Shown: piece after piece, positions 17,763-26,785 of the stretch
Position numbering within the stretch: the first letter of the stretch is position 1
Layout: each line of letters begins with the position of its first letter
NCBI GenBank assembly: GCA_021775355.1
Contig: JAJFHZ010000023.1
Span: 1 to 64,000, forward strand
Reading direction: 5' to 3'
DNA from: Amylibacter sp.
GTDB taxonomy: Bacteria > Pseudomonadota > Alphaproteobacteria > Rhodobacterales > Rhodobacteraceae
Length of the DNA: 64,000 bases
Made by a program: the position numbers and the translations under genes
Notes under the pieces: model-generated
Databases searched by the model: none
Seen by the model: the letters and a program-made list of their open reading frames with translations, nothing else
Told to the model about the DNA's origin: nothing

Positions 17763-19517
17763 ATGCACATATCATCGTTTATCCCTGATTACTCCTGGGT
17801 TTCCACTATGAATGGAAGACGCGTTTCGGCGGATGCCTATGCGGGCTTTATCAATGCTGCAATCGTTTTGCCGCAAGGAGTTGCATTTGCAACGATTGCG
17901 GGTCTGCCACCGGAATACGGATTATATACGGCGATGATCACAGCTTTGATTGCGGCTGTGTTCGGGTCGTCTATGGTGATGATTTCAGGGCCGACTACGG
18001 CAATATCGGCGGTCTTGTTTGCAACGCTGAACAATATGGCTGTGCCTGAAACCGCACGTTATATTGAGCTGGCTTTGATGATGACAATTCTTGTGGGGCT
18101 ATTTCAGATTGCAGCGGGTTTGGGCCGCTTGGGTGGATTGGTTTCTTTTGTATCGCATTCGGTGATGACGGCATTCACGGCGGCGGCTGCCCTGCTGATT
18201 GCGGTTAGCCAGCTTGCAGGTGCTTTTGGGGTTCATGTAGAGCGTGGCGGCAATGTTGTAGAACGCCTGATGCAACTAGGTGAACATGCGGTTGAAATTA
18301 ATAATATGGCCCTGTTGATCGCGGCGTTTACTTTGGTGATGGCTGTTTTATCGCAAAAACTGTTCCCCAAGCTGCCAGGATTCCTGCTTGCCCTTGTTGG
18401 CGGCTCTGTGTTGGCATGGGTCATTGATGCAGGCAATAAAGGTGTAACGATGGTTGGGGCTTTGCCGCCGTTGGCATTGCAGCTTACCCCGCCGAAGGGT
18501 GTTTTGTCTGACATCGGCACCTTGGCACCGGGGGCGGCCGCGATTGCGTTGGTGGGATTGTTGGAAGCAATATCTATCGGGCGGGCTTTTGCAGTGCGCC
18601 GCAAAGAGCAATTTGATGCCAATCAGGAAATGATAGGGCAGGGGATATCGAATGCCGTGGGTGGGTTTTTTCAATGCTATGCAGGATCGGGGTCTTTTAC
18701 CCGTAGCGGGTTGAATGCCACCGTAGGGGCGACATCCCCATTGTCCGGAATTTTTGCCAGCTTGTTTTTGGCATTGATCTTGTTTTTTATAGCCCCGCTT
18801 GTGGCCTATATTCCGACGCCGGCAATGGCCGGTCTAATCCTGTTTGTTGCGTGGAAGCTGATAGATATCAAAGAGATCAGCCATATTGTTACCTCAAAAA
18901 GTGCTGAAACCGTAATCTTGTTGTTAACGCTATCAGCCGGGTTGTTTGTGGAATTGGACTTTGCGATTTATGTGGGTGTGATCGCGTCTTTGTGCGTCTT
19001 TATCTATGATAGCGCACACCCAGTGTTGCCAATCACTGTGCCAGTTGTGTCGGCATCGGGGGCGCGTAAATTCCGTGATGCGGATGTGCACAATTTGGAT
19101 CAATGCCCGCAATTGGTAACGTTTCGATTGGATGGGCCACTTTACTTTGGTTCAGTGGAGCATGTTGAGCGCAAGATCAAAGAGATGCGCCAAAAGCGCC
19201 CGAAACAAATCCATATGATTTTTTACCTTAAAGGGGTGGGTAAAATTGATTTGGCAGGGGCTGATTTACTGATTGAAACAATTCGCGAAGTGAAAGCCAA
19301 GGGCGGATCGTTTCGGATCGTGGCATTGTTCCCGCCGTTGATAAGCAGTCTGCGGAAATTTCATGTCATAGAAGAATTAGGCGAGGATCATCTGTTCAGT
19401 TCCAAAGGCGAAGCCGTATCAGATGCAACGAAATATCTGAACCGGAAAATCTGTAAGGTTTGCCTGAAGGATGTATTTCAGGAATGTGACAGTATTCGGG
19501 ATGAGATTACAGATTAA
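17763..19517 (+). CDS. SulP family anion permease with STAS domain
   Basis: About 584 aa with ten or more hydrophobic segments. The SulP signature region INAAIVLPQGVAFATIAGLP lies near residues 33-52, GLYTAMITALIAAVFGSS follows, and GSFTRSGLNATVGATSPLSG near 310 is characteristic. Residues 440-560 form a cytoplasmic STAS domain with VTFRLDGPLYFGSVEHV and IHMIFYLKGVGKIDLAGADL. SulP proteins move sulfate or bicarbonate, often with sodium. Next to DMSP genes, sulfate handling would be a reasonable link but bicarbonate is equally possible. The start is uncertain: ATG 17763 is used, TTG 17745 and ATG 17808 are in frame, and none has a clear ribosome site. The stop is shared in TTAA with the convergent lyase gene. 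Confidence 0.88.
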   Translation: MHISSFIPDYSWVSTMNGRRVSADAYAGFINAAIVLPQGVAFATIAGLPPEYGLYTAMITALIAAVFGSSMVMISGPTTAISAVLFATLNNMAVPETARYIELALMMTILVGLFQIAAGLGRLGGLVSFVSHSVMTAFTAAAALLIAVSQLAGAFGVHVERGGNVVERLMQLGEHAVEINNMALLIAAFTLVMAVLSQKLFPKLPGFLLALVGGSVLAWVIDAGNKGVTMVGALPPLALQLTPPKGVLSDIGTLAPGAAAIALVGLLEAISIGRAFAVRRKEQFDANQEMIGQGISNAVGGFFQCYAGSGSFTRSGLNATVGATSPLSGIFASLFLALILFFIAPLVAYIPTPAMAGLILFVAWKLIDIKEISHIVTSKSAETVILLLTLSAGLFVELDFAIYVGVIASLCVFIYDSAHPVLPITVPVVSASGARKFRDADVHNLDQCPQLVTFRLDGPLYFGSVEHVERKIKEMRQKRPKQIHMIFYLKGVGKIDLAGADLLIETIREVKAKGGSFRIVALFPPLISSLRKFHVIEELGEDHLFSSKGEAVSDATKYLNRKICKVCLKDVFQECDSIRDEITD

Positions 19518-20707
19518 TCTACGCCCGTAACTGCGTTTGATAATTGAATTAAAGCGGTGTATAACCGTGCCTTTGGGCAGGCAATATTCAGTCGGGCGAA
19601 ACCATTGCCTTCTACCCCGAAAGCTTGGCCGCGTGTTGTGGCCCAACCCGCTTTGGTGCGCAGAAATGCTGTCAGATCGTCTGGGGTAAGACCGAGTCCC
19701 CTGAAATCAATCCAAAGTAAAAACGTTCCCTCCGGCTCGATCAGTTTTATGTTGGGCGTATGCTTCAGATGTTCGCGCACTAAAGACACGTTCTCTTCCA
19801 AGTAATACAGAACATCCTTTAACCATGGCTCTCCAGCTGTATAGGCTGCCTGCATTGCGACACTGGCAAAAGCGTTATTTTTATTCACGGTCAATCGGCT
19901 GTTTTCAATCTGAAAGGCTTTGCGCCTTGTGTTGTTCGATATGATGGTAAAGGCGGAACAGCACGATGCAATGTTGAAGCTTTTGGCGGGCGATATGAGG
20001 GTGATCGCATTGTCTGCGTAACTTGGCCCGAGGGATGCAAAGGGTGTGTACTTATAATCTTTGAATGTTATGTCTGCGTGAATTTCATCCGCGACGACCA
20101 GCACGTTATGACGTTTGCATATATCACCTAGTTTTTGCAACTCGGGCTTTGTCCAAACCCGCCCGACAGGGTTATGGGGGTTGCACAAGTAAATCATTTT
20201 GTTGCGTGGTTCAGCAGCGTGTCGTTCCAATTCATCGAAGTTCATTGTGTATCGCCCGTTTTTTAATATCAACGGGTTTGAAATTATACGGCGATTGTTT
20301 TCGCGCAGGATGTCGAAAAAATCAAAAAAAACAGGCGGTTGAACGATGACGCCGTCGTTTTCGTCTGTAAACAGGGAAGCCGCAATTGCTAGGCTGTTCA
20401 AAATGTTGGGTGCGCGTAGAATGTGTGCTGGTTCCAGATGCCATTCGTGTTGTGTTTCTTGCCAGTTTATAAGCGCCGGCATCAGCCCATCAGGAATGGT
20501 TTCATAACCGAATACTCCGTGTTCCAGCCTGTCTTGCATGGCTTTCAGTACAGCGGGCGGAGCCTTGAAGTCCATATCGGCAACCCCGGCGGCAAATAGG
20601 TTTTCGCCACCTTCACCCAACACCATTTTATGCGTTTTCAACGCAGGGACAGCCCGCCGATCAATCTCTTCGTTCAGGAATGCATTGTGCTTTGTTTCCG
20701 CTACCAT
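19514..20707 (-). CDS. MalY/PatB-type PLP enzyme, probable cystathionine beta-lyase
   Basis: The 397 aa class I/II aminotransferase-fold protein has GVADMDFKAPPAV near residue 41, PNILNSLAIAA, YLCNPHNPVGRVW near 170, VVADEIHADI near 200 and the PLP lysine in SPAKSFNIASCCSAF near 235. This is the MalY/PatB pattern of C-S lyases that split cystathionine or other cysteine conjugates to a thiol, ammonia and pyruvate. Such an activity fits the sulfur theme of the dmdA-metY region. GGAA precedes the ATG. A DeoR-type gene lies 35 bp upstream on the same strand and may be co-transcribed. Confidence 0.83.
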   Translation of the reverse strand: MVAETKHNAFLNEEIDRRAVPALKTHKMVLGEGGENLFAAGVADMDFKAPPAVLKAMQDRLEHGVFGYETIPDGLMPALINWQETQHEWHLEPAHILRAPNILNSLAIAASLFTDENDGVIVQPPVFFDFFDILRENNRRIISNPLILKNGRYTMNFDELERHAAEPRNKMIYLCNPHNPVGRVWTKPELQKLGDICKRHNVLVVADEIHADITFKDYKYTPFASLGPSYADNAITLISPAKSFNIASCCSAFTIISNNTRRKAFQIENSRLTVNKNNAFASVAMQAAYTAGEPWLKDVLYYLEENVSLVREHLKHTPNIKLIEPEGTFLLWIDFRGLGLTPDDLTAFLRTKAGWATTRGQAFGVEGNGFARLNIACPKARLYTALIQLSNAVTGVD

Positions 20708-20742
20708 ATGAAGTTCCTTGTTACCTGTTTGCCATGCGTGCT

Positions 20743-21501
20743 TTAGGTCGCCAGAGAAATTGTGAATGGGTCTAAAACCTTTGTGTATTCTTTATCTAAA
20801 AGTCTGTCACAAACCAAATGCAAATGACCGCACAGCCCTGTAATTTGCACCATATTTTGTGCTGGGCTTGTGATGAATTTTGAATGATCAACGGCAAATA
20901 TGGATTTCTGGGCAATGGATGACATGGCCTTTGCTATATCTGCCTCGCATTGTTCATGAACTAAAAACCCGCGTTCCGGATGGACTTGCGCTGCCGTTAA
21001 AATGCTGGTGTGAACTTCCATGCGCTCGATGGTCTTAAAAGCGGTTCGGTCAAATGCGGCCCCGTCATGATCGCGTAATTGAGTGCCTGCCATAAACACG
21101 CGATTGCCCGGCATCATGGCCAGCGTGCTGGCGACATAGGCAGAATTGGTAACGACTGTCAGATTGCGTTTCACGCGTAAAGCTTGCGCTACAAAGCCGG
21201 CGGTTGAACCTGTGTCTATTGCAAGGCTATGCCCGTCGTTGACCATATCCGCCAGCTTGGCGGCCAGTGCGGCTTTGGCGGCGCGGTTGTGCTGCATACG
21301 GATTTGAAATGGGGCTGTCATCGGGTTTTCAACGCTTTTTATTGCGCCATGGATTTTCTGTACTTTGCCGCTATAAACCAGCGGTTTGATGATACGACGT
21401 ACAGTTTGATCGGACACACCCAACAGGTTGGACATCTCTGCCACGGTCATAGTGCCGCGCAGGGCAATCGCACTTTCGACTTGTTGAGTATATTTGGACA
21501 T
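20743..21501 (-). CDS. DeoR family transcriptional regulator (first of two)
   Basis: The 252 aa protein has an N-terminal winged helix-turn-helix at about 5-57 (MTVAEMSNLLGVSDQTVRR). A DeoR sensor domain follows with LAIDTGSTAGFVAQAL, VTNSAYVASTLA, MAGTQLRDHDGAAF and the C-terminal FAVDHSKF. These regulators usually repress sugar or nucleoside catabolic genes and respond to a phosphorylated intermediate. Here it is divergent from a DMGDH-like gene across a 136-bp gap rich in TGTTGT/ACAACA repeats. Adjacent genes for kinase-fold and phosphatase proteins would provide and remove a phosphorylated ligand. It is distinct from, but the same family as, the regulator at 25791. Confidence 0.9.
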   Translation of the reverse strand: MSKYTQQVESAIALRGTMTVAEMSNLLGVSDQTVRRIIKPLVYSGKVQKIHGAIKSVENPMTAPFQIRMQHNRAAKAALAAKLADMVNDGHSLAIDTGSTAGFVAQALRVKRNLTVVTNSAYVASTLAMMPGNRVFMAGTQLRDHDGAAFDRTAFKTIERMEVHTSILTAAQVHPERGFLVHEQCEADIAKAMSSIAQKSIFAVDHSKFITSPAQNMVQITGLCGHLHLVCDRLLDKEYTKVLDPFTISLAT

Positions 21502-21551
21502 CTTTGGTATGCTTTGCGTTGGTTAGGGGCATAATGCCTGTAGGCTTGAAG

Positions 21552-21606
21552 AATAACAACAAAAAACAACAAAATATGTTGTATTATGATGATAACTATT
21601 GTTATT
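21552..21606. promoter_or_regulatory. Candidate DeoR operator region with nested inverted repeats
   Basis: The divergent gap holds ACAACA-aaata-TGTTGT (21566-21582) nested inside an outer pair AATAACAA (21552-21559) and TTGTTATT (21599-21606). The 13-mer TATGTTGTATTAT at 21575-21587 recurs with one mismatch at 26686-26698, upstream of the ABC transporter. The gene controlled would be the DMGDH-like gene starting at 21638, perhaps with autoregulation of the divergent DeoR gene. Confidence 0.55.
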
Positions 21607-21637
21607 TGACTGAAATACAAGAACAGGATCCTGTGAA

Positions 21638-24061
21638 ATGATATCTCATTCGGTAAAACATCTGATCATTGGTGGCGGTATTATCGGTTGCTCGGTCGCC
21701 TATCATTTGGCGAAGAACGGCGAAAAGGATGTTGTTTTGCTGGAAAAGGCGTCTTTGACTGAAGGGGCTACATGGCATGCGGCGGGGTTGGTCGGGCAGC
21801 TCAGATCATCGCGTAATACCACGCGAATGCTGAAACGGTCCGTTGCGATGTATGATCAGTTAGAAGCTGAAACCGGAATGGCGTTTGACTGGAAAAAGGT
21901 GGGTAGTCTGCGATTGGCAGCAACTAAAGAACGTTTGTTGGAAGCCAAACGCCTGACTACAATGGCGCGTAGTTTTGATTTGGAAATGGAGATGATCACG
22001 GCCAGCGAGGCGAAGGAATTGTTTCCCTATATTGATGCGACAGGGCTGGAAGGGGCTGCGTTTATCCCGTCGGATGGCCATGTTGACCCTGCAAGCCTGT
22101 GTCAGGCGGTGGCGGCTGGCGCGCGTAAATATGGCGCGCAGATCAAACAGGGTGTGACTGTTCTGGATTTTGAAATCACCGACGGTCGAATTACCAAAGT
22201 GATGACAACGGATGGTGATTATGAAGCGGAAACCGTGGTAATGGCCGCAGGCATGTGGAGCCGTGAGCTGGGGGTAAAGCTGGGTATTCATGTGCCGGCC
22301 TGTGCTGTGGAGCACCAATATATTGTGACCGAACCTTTGCCCGATGTTGAGCTGGTTAAGGGATTGCCAAGCCTACGCGACCCGGAACGATTGGTTTATT
22401 ACAAACCCGATGCGGGTGGGAGACTGGTGATCGGCGGCTATGAGGATGATACGTTACCGTTTGGTGACAAAGGTATTCCCGGTGATTTTGTGCGTCAGTT
22501 GTTACCTGACAATCTGGATCGTTTCGGGCCATTGGCTGAACTGGCGGCCCAAGTGACACCCGTGCTGAACGAAGTCGGCATTCGCACAGTGATCAACGGC
22601 CCAATACCCTATTCGGCTGATGGTGATTTTGTGATGGGCTGGGCCCCTGACTTTGACAATCTGATGATGGCGACAGGTTTTCTTTACGGTATTGCCGCAG
22701 GTGGCGGGGCAGGCGAAATGATCGCGGAATGGATTGTGGATGGGCGCCCAAGCCTGGATTTGTGGCCCTTGGATTGTCGCCGTTTCGGCCCGCATCACGG
22801 GACACGTGCATTTATGTATCCCCGTGCGGTCGAGCATTATGCGCACCATTATAAAATGCGCTATCCGGGGCAGGAACATGAAACCGTGCGCCAGCTTCGC
22901 TTGTCACCCCTGTATCAACATTTGAAAGATCGTGGTGCGGTTTATGGATCAAAGAATGGCTGGGAGCGGCCTTTATGGTTTGCGCCTGACGGGGTGGAAC
23001 CTGTGGATCAACTGGATTTCTTGAACCCCGGGTGGCATGCCTTTGCTGCAGATGAACATAAAGCGGTGCGGACAGGCGTTGCCCTTATTGACCAGTCGAG
23101 TTTTGCCAAATTTGAAATGGTTGGCGCCGGTTCATTGGAACTGCTGCAACGCTTGGGGGCATGCAATATGGACAAGCCTGATGGTACGGTAATTTATGCA
23201 CAATTGTGTAATGAAACGGGTGGGATCGAAGCGGATTTGACCATCACGCGTCTGGGACGCGATCATTTTTATATCGTCACGGGATCGGGCTTTGGCAGCC
23301 ATGATGCGGGCTGGATCAGACGGCATATGCCCAAGGATGGTTCAGTGCACTTGATCGAGGTTACATCGGCGCGTGCGGTAATCAACATTTGTGGGCCAAA
23401 GGCGCGCGATGTATTGCAAGCGGTCTGTGAGAACGATATCTCGAATGTGGCATTTCCGTTCGGTACGGCACAAGATGTGATCATCGGAGCCGCACCTGTG
23501 CGGGCCGTACGCATCGGGTTTGTTGGGGAATTGGGTTGGGAATTGCATATCCCGACCGAGTTTGCAGCGCATGTTTATGATATGCTTAAGGACGCGGGGC
23601 AGGCTGCAGGTATACGTGATGTGGGTTACCGCGCCATTGACAGCTTGCGGATGGAAAAGGGCTATTTGTATTGGTCGGGGGATATTTCCCCCGATTATTC
23701 ACCGATCGAAGCAGGCTTGGGGTTTCGTGTGCATTTGAAATCGGGGGGTGATTTTATCGGGCGTGATGTATTGATGCGGCAAAAATCTACTGGCCCTGAC
23801 AAAAAACTATGTACATTTGTTTGTGACAAGAAACTGCCGCTTTATGGCGGTGAAACTATATTGCAGAACGGCAAAACCGTGTCTTTGGTGACAAGTGCCG
23901 GGTTTGGATGTACGGTTAAGCAAATGATCATGTTCGCATATTTGCCAAAAGATCTGTGCGATCAAACCGTGTTTGAGGTTGAGGTGTTTGGCGCGCGTAC
24001 TGCAATTAAACGGGTTGATGGATCGCTTTATGACCCGCAAAATGAAAAGCTGAAAGCTTAA
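21638..24061 (+). CDS. FAD-dependent, folate-linked demethylase (dimethylglycine/sarcosine dehydrogenase-like), copy 1
   Basis: The 807 aa protein has four parts. An N-terminal DAO/FAD domain opens with LIIGGGIIGCSVAYHLAKNG. TWHAAGL carries His about 47, the position of covalent FAD attachment in rat DMGDH. A FAO_M linker domain covers about 365-420 (PLDCRRFGPHH). A GcvT domain runs over about 425-690 and a GcvT C-terminal barrel to the end (GYRAIDSLRMEKGYLYWSGD). This architecture oxidises N-methyl groups and passes the C1 unit to tetrahydrofolate. The substrate is unknown. A choline-kinase-fold gene starts 10 bp downstream. A related but clearly diverged copy lies at 31717-34164. Confidence 0.88.
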   Translation: MISHSVKHLIIGGGIIGCSVAYHLAKNGEKDVVLLEKASLTEGATWHAAGLVGQLRSSRNTTRMLKRSVAMYDQLEAETGMAFDWKKVGSLRLAATKERLLEAKRLTTMARSFDLEMEMITASEAKELFPYIDATGLEGAAFIPSDGHVDPASLCQAVAAGARKYGAQIKQGVTVLDFEITDGRITKVMTTDGDYEAETVVMAAGMWSRELGVKLGIHVPACAVEHQYIVTEPLPDVELVKGLPSLRDPERLVYYKPDAGGRLVIGGYEDDTLPFGDKGIPGDFVRQLLPDNLDRFGPLAELAAQVTPVLNEVGIRTVINGPIPYSADGDFVMGWAPDFDNLMMATGFLYGIAAGGGAGEMIAEWIVDGRPSLDLWPLDCRRFGPHHGTRAFMYPRAVEHYAHHYKMRYPGQEHETVRQLRLSPLYQHLKDRGAVYGSKNGWERPLWFAPDGVEPVDQLDFLNPGWHAFAADEHKAVRTGVALIDQSSFAKFEMVGAGSLELLQRLGACNMDKPDGTVIYAQLCNETGGIEADLTITRLGRDHFYIVTGSGFGSHDAGWIRRHMPKDGSVHLIEVTSARAVINICGPKARDVLQAVCENDISNVAFPFGTAQDVIIGAAPVRAVRIGFVGELGWELHIPTEFAAHVYDMLKDAGQAAGIRDVGYRAIDSLRMEKGYLYWSGDISPDYSPIEAGLGFRVHLKSGGDFIGRDVLMRQKSTGPDKKLCTFVCDKKLPLYGGETILQNGKTVSLVTSAGFGCTVKQMIMFAYLPKDLCDQTVFEVEVFGARTAIKRVDGSLYDPQNEKLKA

Positions 24062-24071
24062 GGGGGGGCAT

Positions 24072-25001
24072 ATGTCTGAACATGATGAGATTGTTATTCG
24101 TGCATTAAATAACGCATCCGGTTTTGAAACTGTAGGGGTCAGTGATTGCAAGATTACCCGGTTAGGCGGGTTGACTAATCTGGTTCATTTGGTGGAAACG
24201 ATCGATCGGAAGGTTATTGTGCGCATTCCGGGTGAAGGCACCGAAGATTATATTGACCGTGCGATTGAGATCAACAATGCGATTGCAGCGCATCGTGCCG
24301 ATGTTTCAGCAGAAGTTCTTTGGGCGGATGCAGGCAGTGGTGTGATGATCTCGGAGGCGATTCAAGACATTGAAACCATGACGCCTGATTTATTTAAGTC
24401 CCGTATAGGTTCGCCTGCGCGGGCGGGGGCGGCGTTGGCGAAGCTACATGGCTCAGGTGAGGTTTTTAAGTTTCGTTTTGAATTGTTTTCAATGATTGAC
24501 GACTATCTAAAGATATTGTCAACGAAAGATGTGGATTTGCCCGAAGGTTACCACGCGATCGTGAAAGCCGCCGAACCAGTGCAAGCGGCCTTGGCTGCCA
24601 ATCCCACACCGCTTGCACCTTGCCATTGTGATCCTTTGTGTGAAAATTTTCTGGATGACGGAGATAAGATGTGGATCGTTGATTGGGAGTATTCCGGTAT
24701 GAACGATCCTTTGTGGGATGTGGGGGATCTGTCGGTAGAGGCGAGTATGGATACGCTTCAGGAAATGGATTTGATGCGCGCCTATTTCGGTGGGGATCCT
24801 ACGCCCGCACAACACGGGCGTGTAGTGATTTACAAAGCGATGTGTGATTTACTATGGACGCTTTGGGGTCTGATACAACATGCCGATGACAATCCTGCCG
24901 AAGATTTCTGGGCATATGCAACGGGTCGGTTCGAGCGGTGCAAGGCTTTGATGAATGACCATAGTTTTGAAGTTCATGTAGCCGCAGTGGCTGCGGGCTA
25001 A
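24072..25001 (+). CDS. Choline-kinase / aminoglycoside-phosphotransferase-fold kinase, copy 1
   Basis: The 309 aa protein has an N-lobe with KITRLGGLTNLVHLVE and a lysine in KVIVRIPGEG. The catalytic (Brenner) loop CHCDPLCENFL lies near residues 184-195 and the metal-binding DWEYSGMNDPLWDVGDLS near 203-220. This order of catalytic Asp, Asn and second Asp in DWEY is shared with choline and ethanolamine kinases and methylthioribose kinase. It should phosphorylate a hydroxyl on a small molecule, plausibly an amino-alcohol given the neighbours. It follows the DMGDH-like gene, with a good GGGGGG site before the ATG. Its stop overlaps that of the convergent phosphatase gene. Confidence 0.85.
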   Translation: MSEHDEIVIRALNNASGFETVGVSDCKITRLGGLTNLVHLVETIDRKVIVRIPGEGTEDYIDRAIEINNAIAAHRADVSAEVLWADAGSGVMISEAIQDIETMTPDLFKSRIGSPARAGAALAKLHGSGEVFKFRFELFSMIDDYLKILSTKDVDLPEGYHAIVKAAEPVQAALAANPTPLAPCHCDPLCENFLDDGDKMWIVDWEYSGMNDPLWDVGDLSVEASMDTLQEMDLMRAYFGGDPTPAQHGRVVIYKAMCDLLWTLWGLIQHADDNPAEDFWAYATGRFERCKALMNDHSFEVHVAAVAAG

Positions 25002-25774
25002 GCTTCCAGTAGGGTCAGGATTTGTGCGTGCAACGCGGGTGTTGCGGCGGTTACAACGCGGCCATCTGACTGCAGGGTCAGGGGTTGCCCATGCCAATCG
25101 GTGATAATCCCTCCTGCGGCTTGGATTAAACCGACAAGCGGCAGATAATCGTAGGGTTCCAAATTGCAATCCACTACCGCATCAATGCTTCCTGCGGCAC
25201 ACATTGCATGCGGATAACAATCGTAGGCCATGCGCCGTGTGTGGCCAGCCTTGCAGAGGCGCTGAAATCGTGAGGGATCAGCGGCATTTATGTTTTCGGC
25301 TTCATTAATGTAGAGTATGGCCTTGGCCAGTTCTGTAGTTTTGCGACAGGAAATGGGAACACCGTTCTTTGTGGCCCCAAGACCTGCGACGCCGACGAAT
25401 GTTTCATCCAGTGCGGGCATGCGGACAAGTCCGATTTGTGGAACGCCTGCATCGAGAAATCCCATCAACATACCGAATAATGGGCTGCCAGAAATGAAAG
25501 AGCGGGTACCGTCAATAGGGTCTATGATCCATGATGCTCCGCTTAAATCACCGCTGATGCCGAACTCTTCGCCAAAAATACTGTGATCCGGGAAATGTTC
25601 CATTAAAGCGTCGCGGATATAGCGTTCTGTATTTTGATCGGCGATGGTTACGGGGCTGTCGTCGGCCTTATCGGTAATGTCCAAAGCCGTGCGGAAATAT
25701 TGCATCGGTATAGTGCTTGCATTTTGCGCAATGGTGCTGGCCGTATTGGCCAGTTTAGGTAAGTCGTAAGTCAT
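24998..25774 (-). CDS. Inositol monophosphatase family phosphatase (HisN-like)
   Basis: The 258 aa protein has the metal-binding motifs of the IMPase superfamily: GEEFG near residue 68, WIIDPIDGTRSFISG near 82-96 and a C-terminal GLIQAAGGIITDW. The SPLFGMLMGFLDAG segment resembles histidinol-phosphatases of the HisN type in alphaproteobacteria. It hydrolyses a small phosphate monoester with magnesium. It is convergent with, and overlaps by four bases, a kinase gene, and lies 16 bp after a DeoR gene on the same strand. Its substrate may therefore be the kinase product or a phosphorylated nutrient rather than histidinol phosphate. Confidence 0.85.
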   Translation of the reverse strand: MTYDLPKLANTASTIAQNASTIPMQYFRTALDITDKADDSPVTIADQNTERYIRDALMEHFPDHSIFGEEFGISGDLSGASWIIDPIDGTRSFISGSPLFGMLMGFLDAGVPQIGLVRMPALDETFVGVAGLGATKNGVPISCRKTTELAKAILYINEAENINAADPSRFQRLCKAGHTRRMAYDCYPHAMCAAGSIDAVVDCNLEPYDYLPLVGLIQAAGGIITDWHGQPLTLQSDGRVVTAATPALHAQILTLLEA

Positions 25775-25790
25775 GGGGGTTAGGCCTTTA

Positions 25791-26561
25791 TCAATCTGCC
25801 AAGGTTATTTCGGTTGTCCAGTTTTCGCAAGCATTTACGATATCATCGGGGGGCAGGGCTTCGCAGACCAGATAATCGACCAAAGCGGGTTTGCCGATGG
25901 TTACGGGGGCTTGACGGTTGAACTTGCTGGCGTCGGCGGCAATGATGCGTGTGGCACTTTTTGCCATGATCAAGCGGGAAAATTTAGCCTCTTCAAGATC
26001 GAACAGCATAAAGCCGTTTGTGGCATTTATGCCTGCTGCGGAAAGAACGGCAAAATCTGTGTGAAAATTATCGGCAAAGTTCATTGCATCTATGCCAAAA
26101 GCCCCGCCATCATGGCTGCGTAATTCGCCGCCCGCCATGAACACACGGTTATTATTGCGGGTGGCTAATTTGTAGGCCACAGCAATAGAGTTGGTTACAA
26201 CCAGAAGTTTTTGGTGGTCGCGCAACGCATCGGCAATGAATGCGGTGGTGCTGCCTATGTCCAAGAATAATGAGCTGCCGTTGGGGATCATTTGCGCCAC
26301 TTTGTTGGCAATACGTTGCTTGGGTTCAGGGTTTTCCTGTAAGCGCTGCTGAAAGGTGGTTTCTTCTGCACTGCCTGTAATGCGTACGCCGCCGTGCAGT
26401 TTTTCCACAGTGCCGGCTGTTGCCAACAGCTTGATGTTACGGCGCACAGTTTCTTCGCTGACGTCCAGAGTTTGGGCAATCGAATGAATGCGCGCTGATC
26501 CACCTGCTTTTTGCAAGACATTTAGAATCTCTTGTTGCCGATGGTTTGGTTGGGGTTTCAT
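25791..26561 (-). CDS. DeoR family transcriptional regulator (second)
   Basis: The 256 aa protein has an N-terminal HTH around residues 20-45 (IAQTLDVSEETVRRNIKLL) and a sensor domain with LFLDIGSTTAFIADAL, VTNSIAVAYKLA, MAGGELRSHDGGAFG and AADASKFNR. The overall pattern parallels the regulator at 20743, motif by motif, so the two are paralogues. It is divergent from the ABC-transporter operon and co-directional with the phosphatase gene, and probably represses one or both. The ligand is likely a phosphorylated metabolite by family precedent. Confidence 0.9.
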   Translation of the reverse strand: MKPQPNHRQQEILNVLQKAGGSARIHSIAQTLDVSEETVRRNIKLLATAGTVEKLHGGVRITGSAEETTFQQRLQENPEPKQRIANKVAQMIPNGSSLFLDIGSTTAFIADALRDHQKLLVVTNSIAVAYKLATRNNNRVFMAGGELRSHDGGAFGIDAMNFADNFHTDFAVLSAAGINATNGFMLFDLEEAKFSRLIMAKSATRIIAADASKFNRQAPVTIGKPALVDYLVCEALPPDDIVNACENWTTEITLAD

Positions 26562-26635
26562 AAGGGTATTTTATATCCAATTGTGATGGGCTTTAAGGGC
26601 TTATTTCCCCAATATCACACTATTTACCTCAATTA

Positions 26636-26698
26636 GCCACATAAATTTGAATATATGTGGCAAAATACAATAATAAATGTTGCTTTATGTTGGATTAT
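26636..26698. promoter_or_regulatory. Candidate operator region upstream of the betaine-type ABC transporter
   Basis: The 224-bp gap between the DeoR gene and the binding-protein gene contains a perfect 8-bp inverted repeat GCCACATA / TATGTGGC (26636-26661) and, 24 bp on, TATGTTGGATTAT (26686-26698). The latter matches 12 of 13 bases of the motif upstream of the DMGDH-like gene (21575-21587). A common DeoR-type regulator acting on both promoters would explain this. Confidence 0.5.
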
Positions 26699-26785
26699 AG
26701 CAAATTCTATCCCTACAGCACGTTTTTGCTTTGCTAGACGCCAAGCTTCTATGCGTGCCATGCAACTTGACGTAGGGAGACTGAT

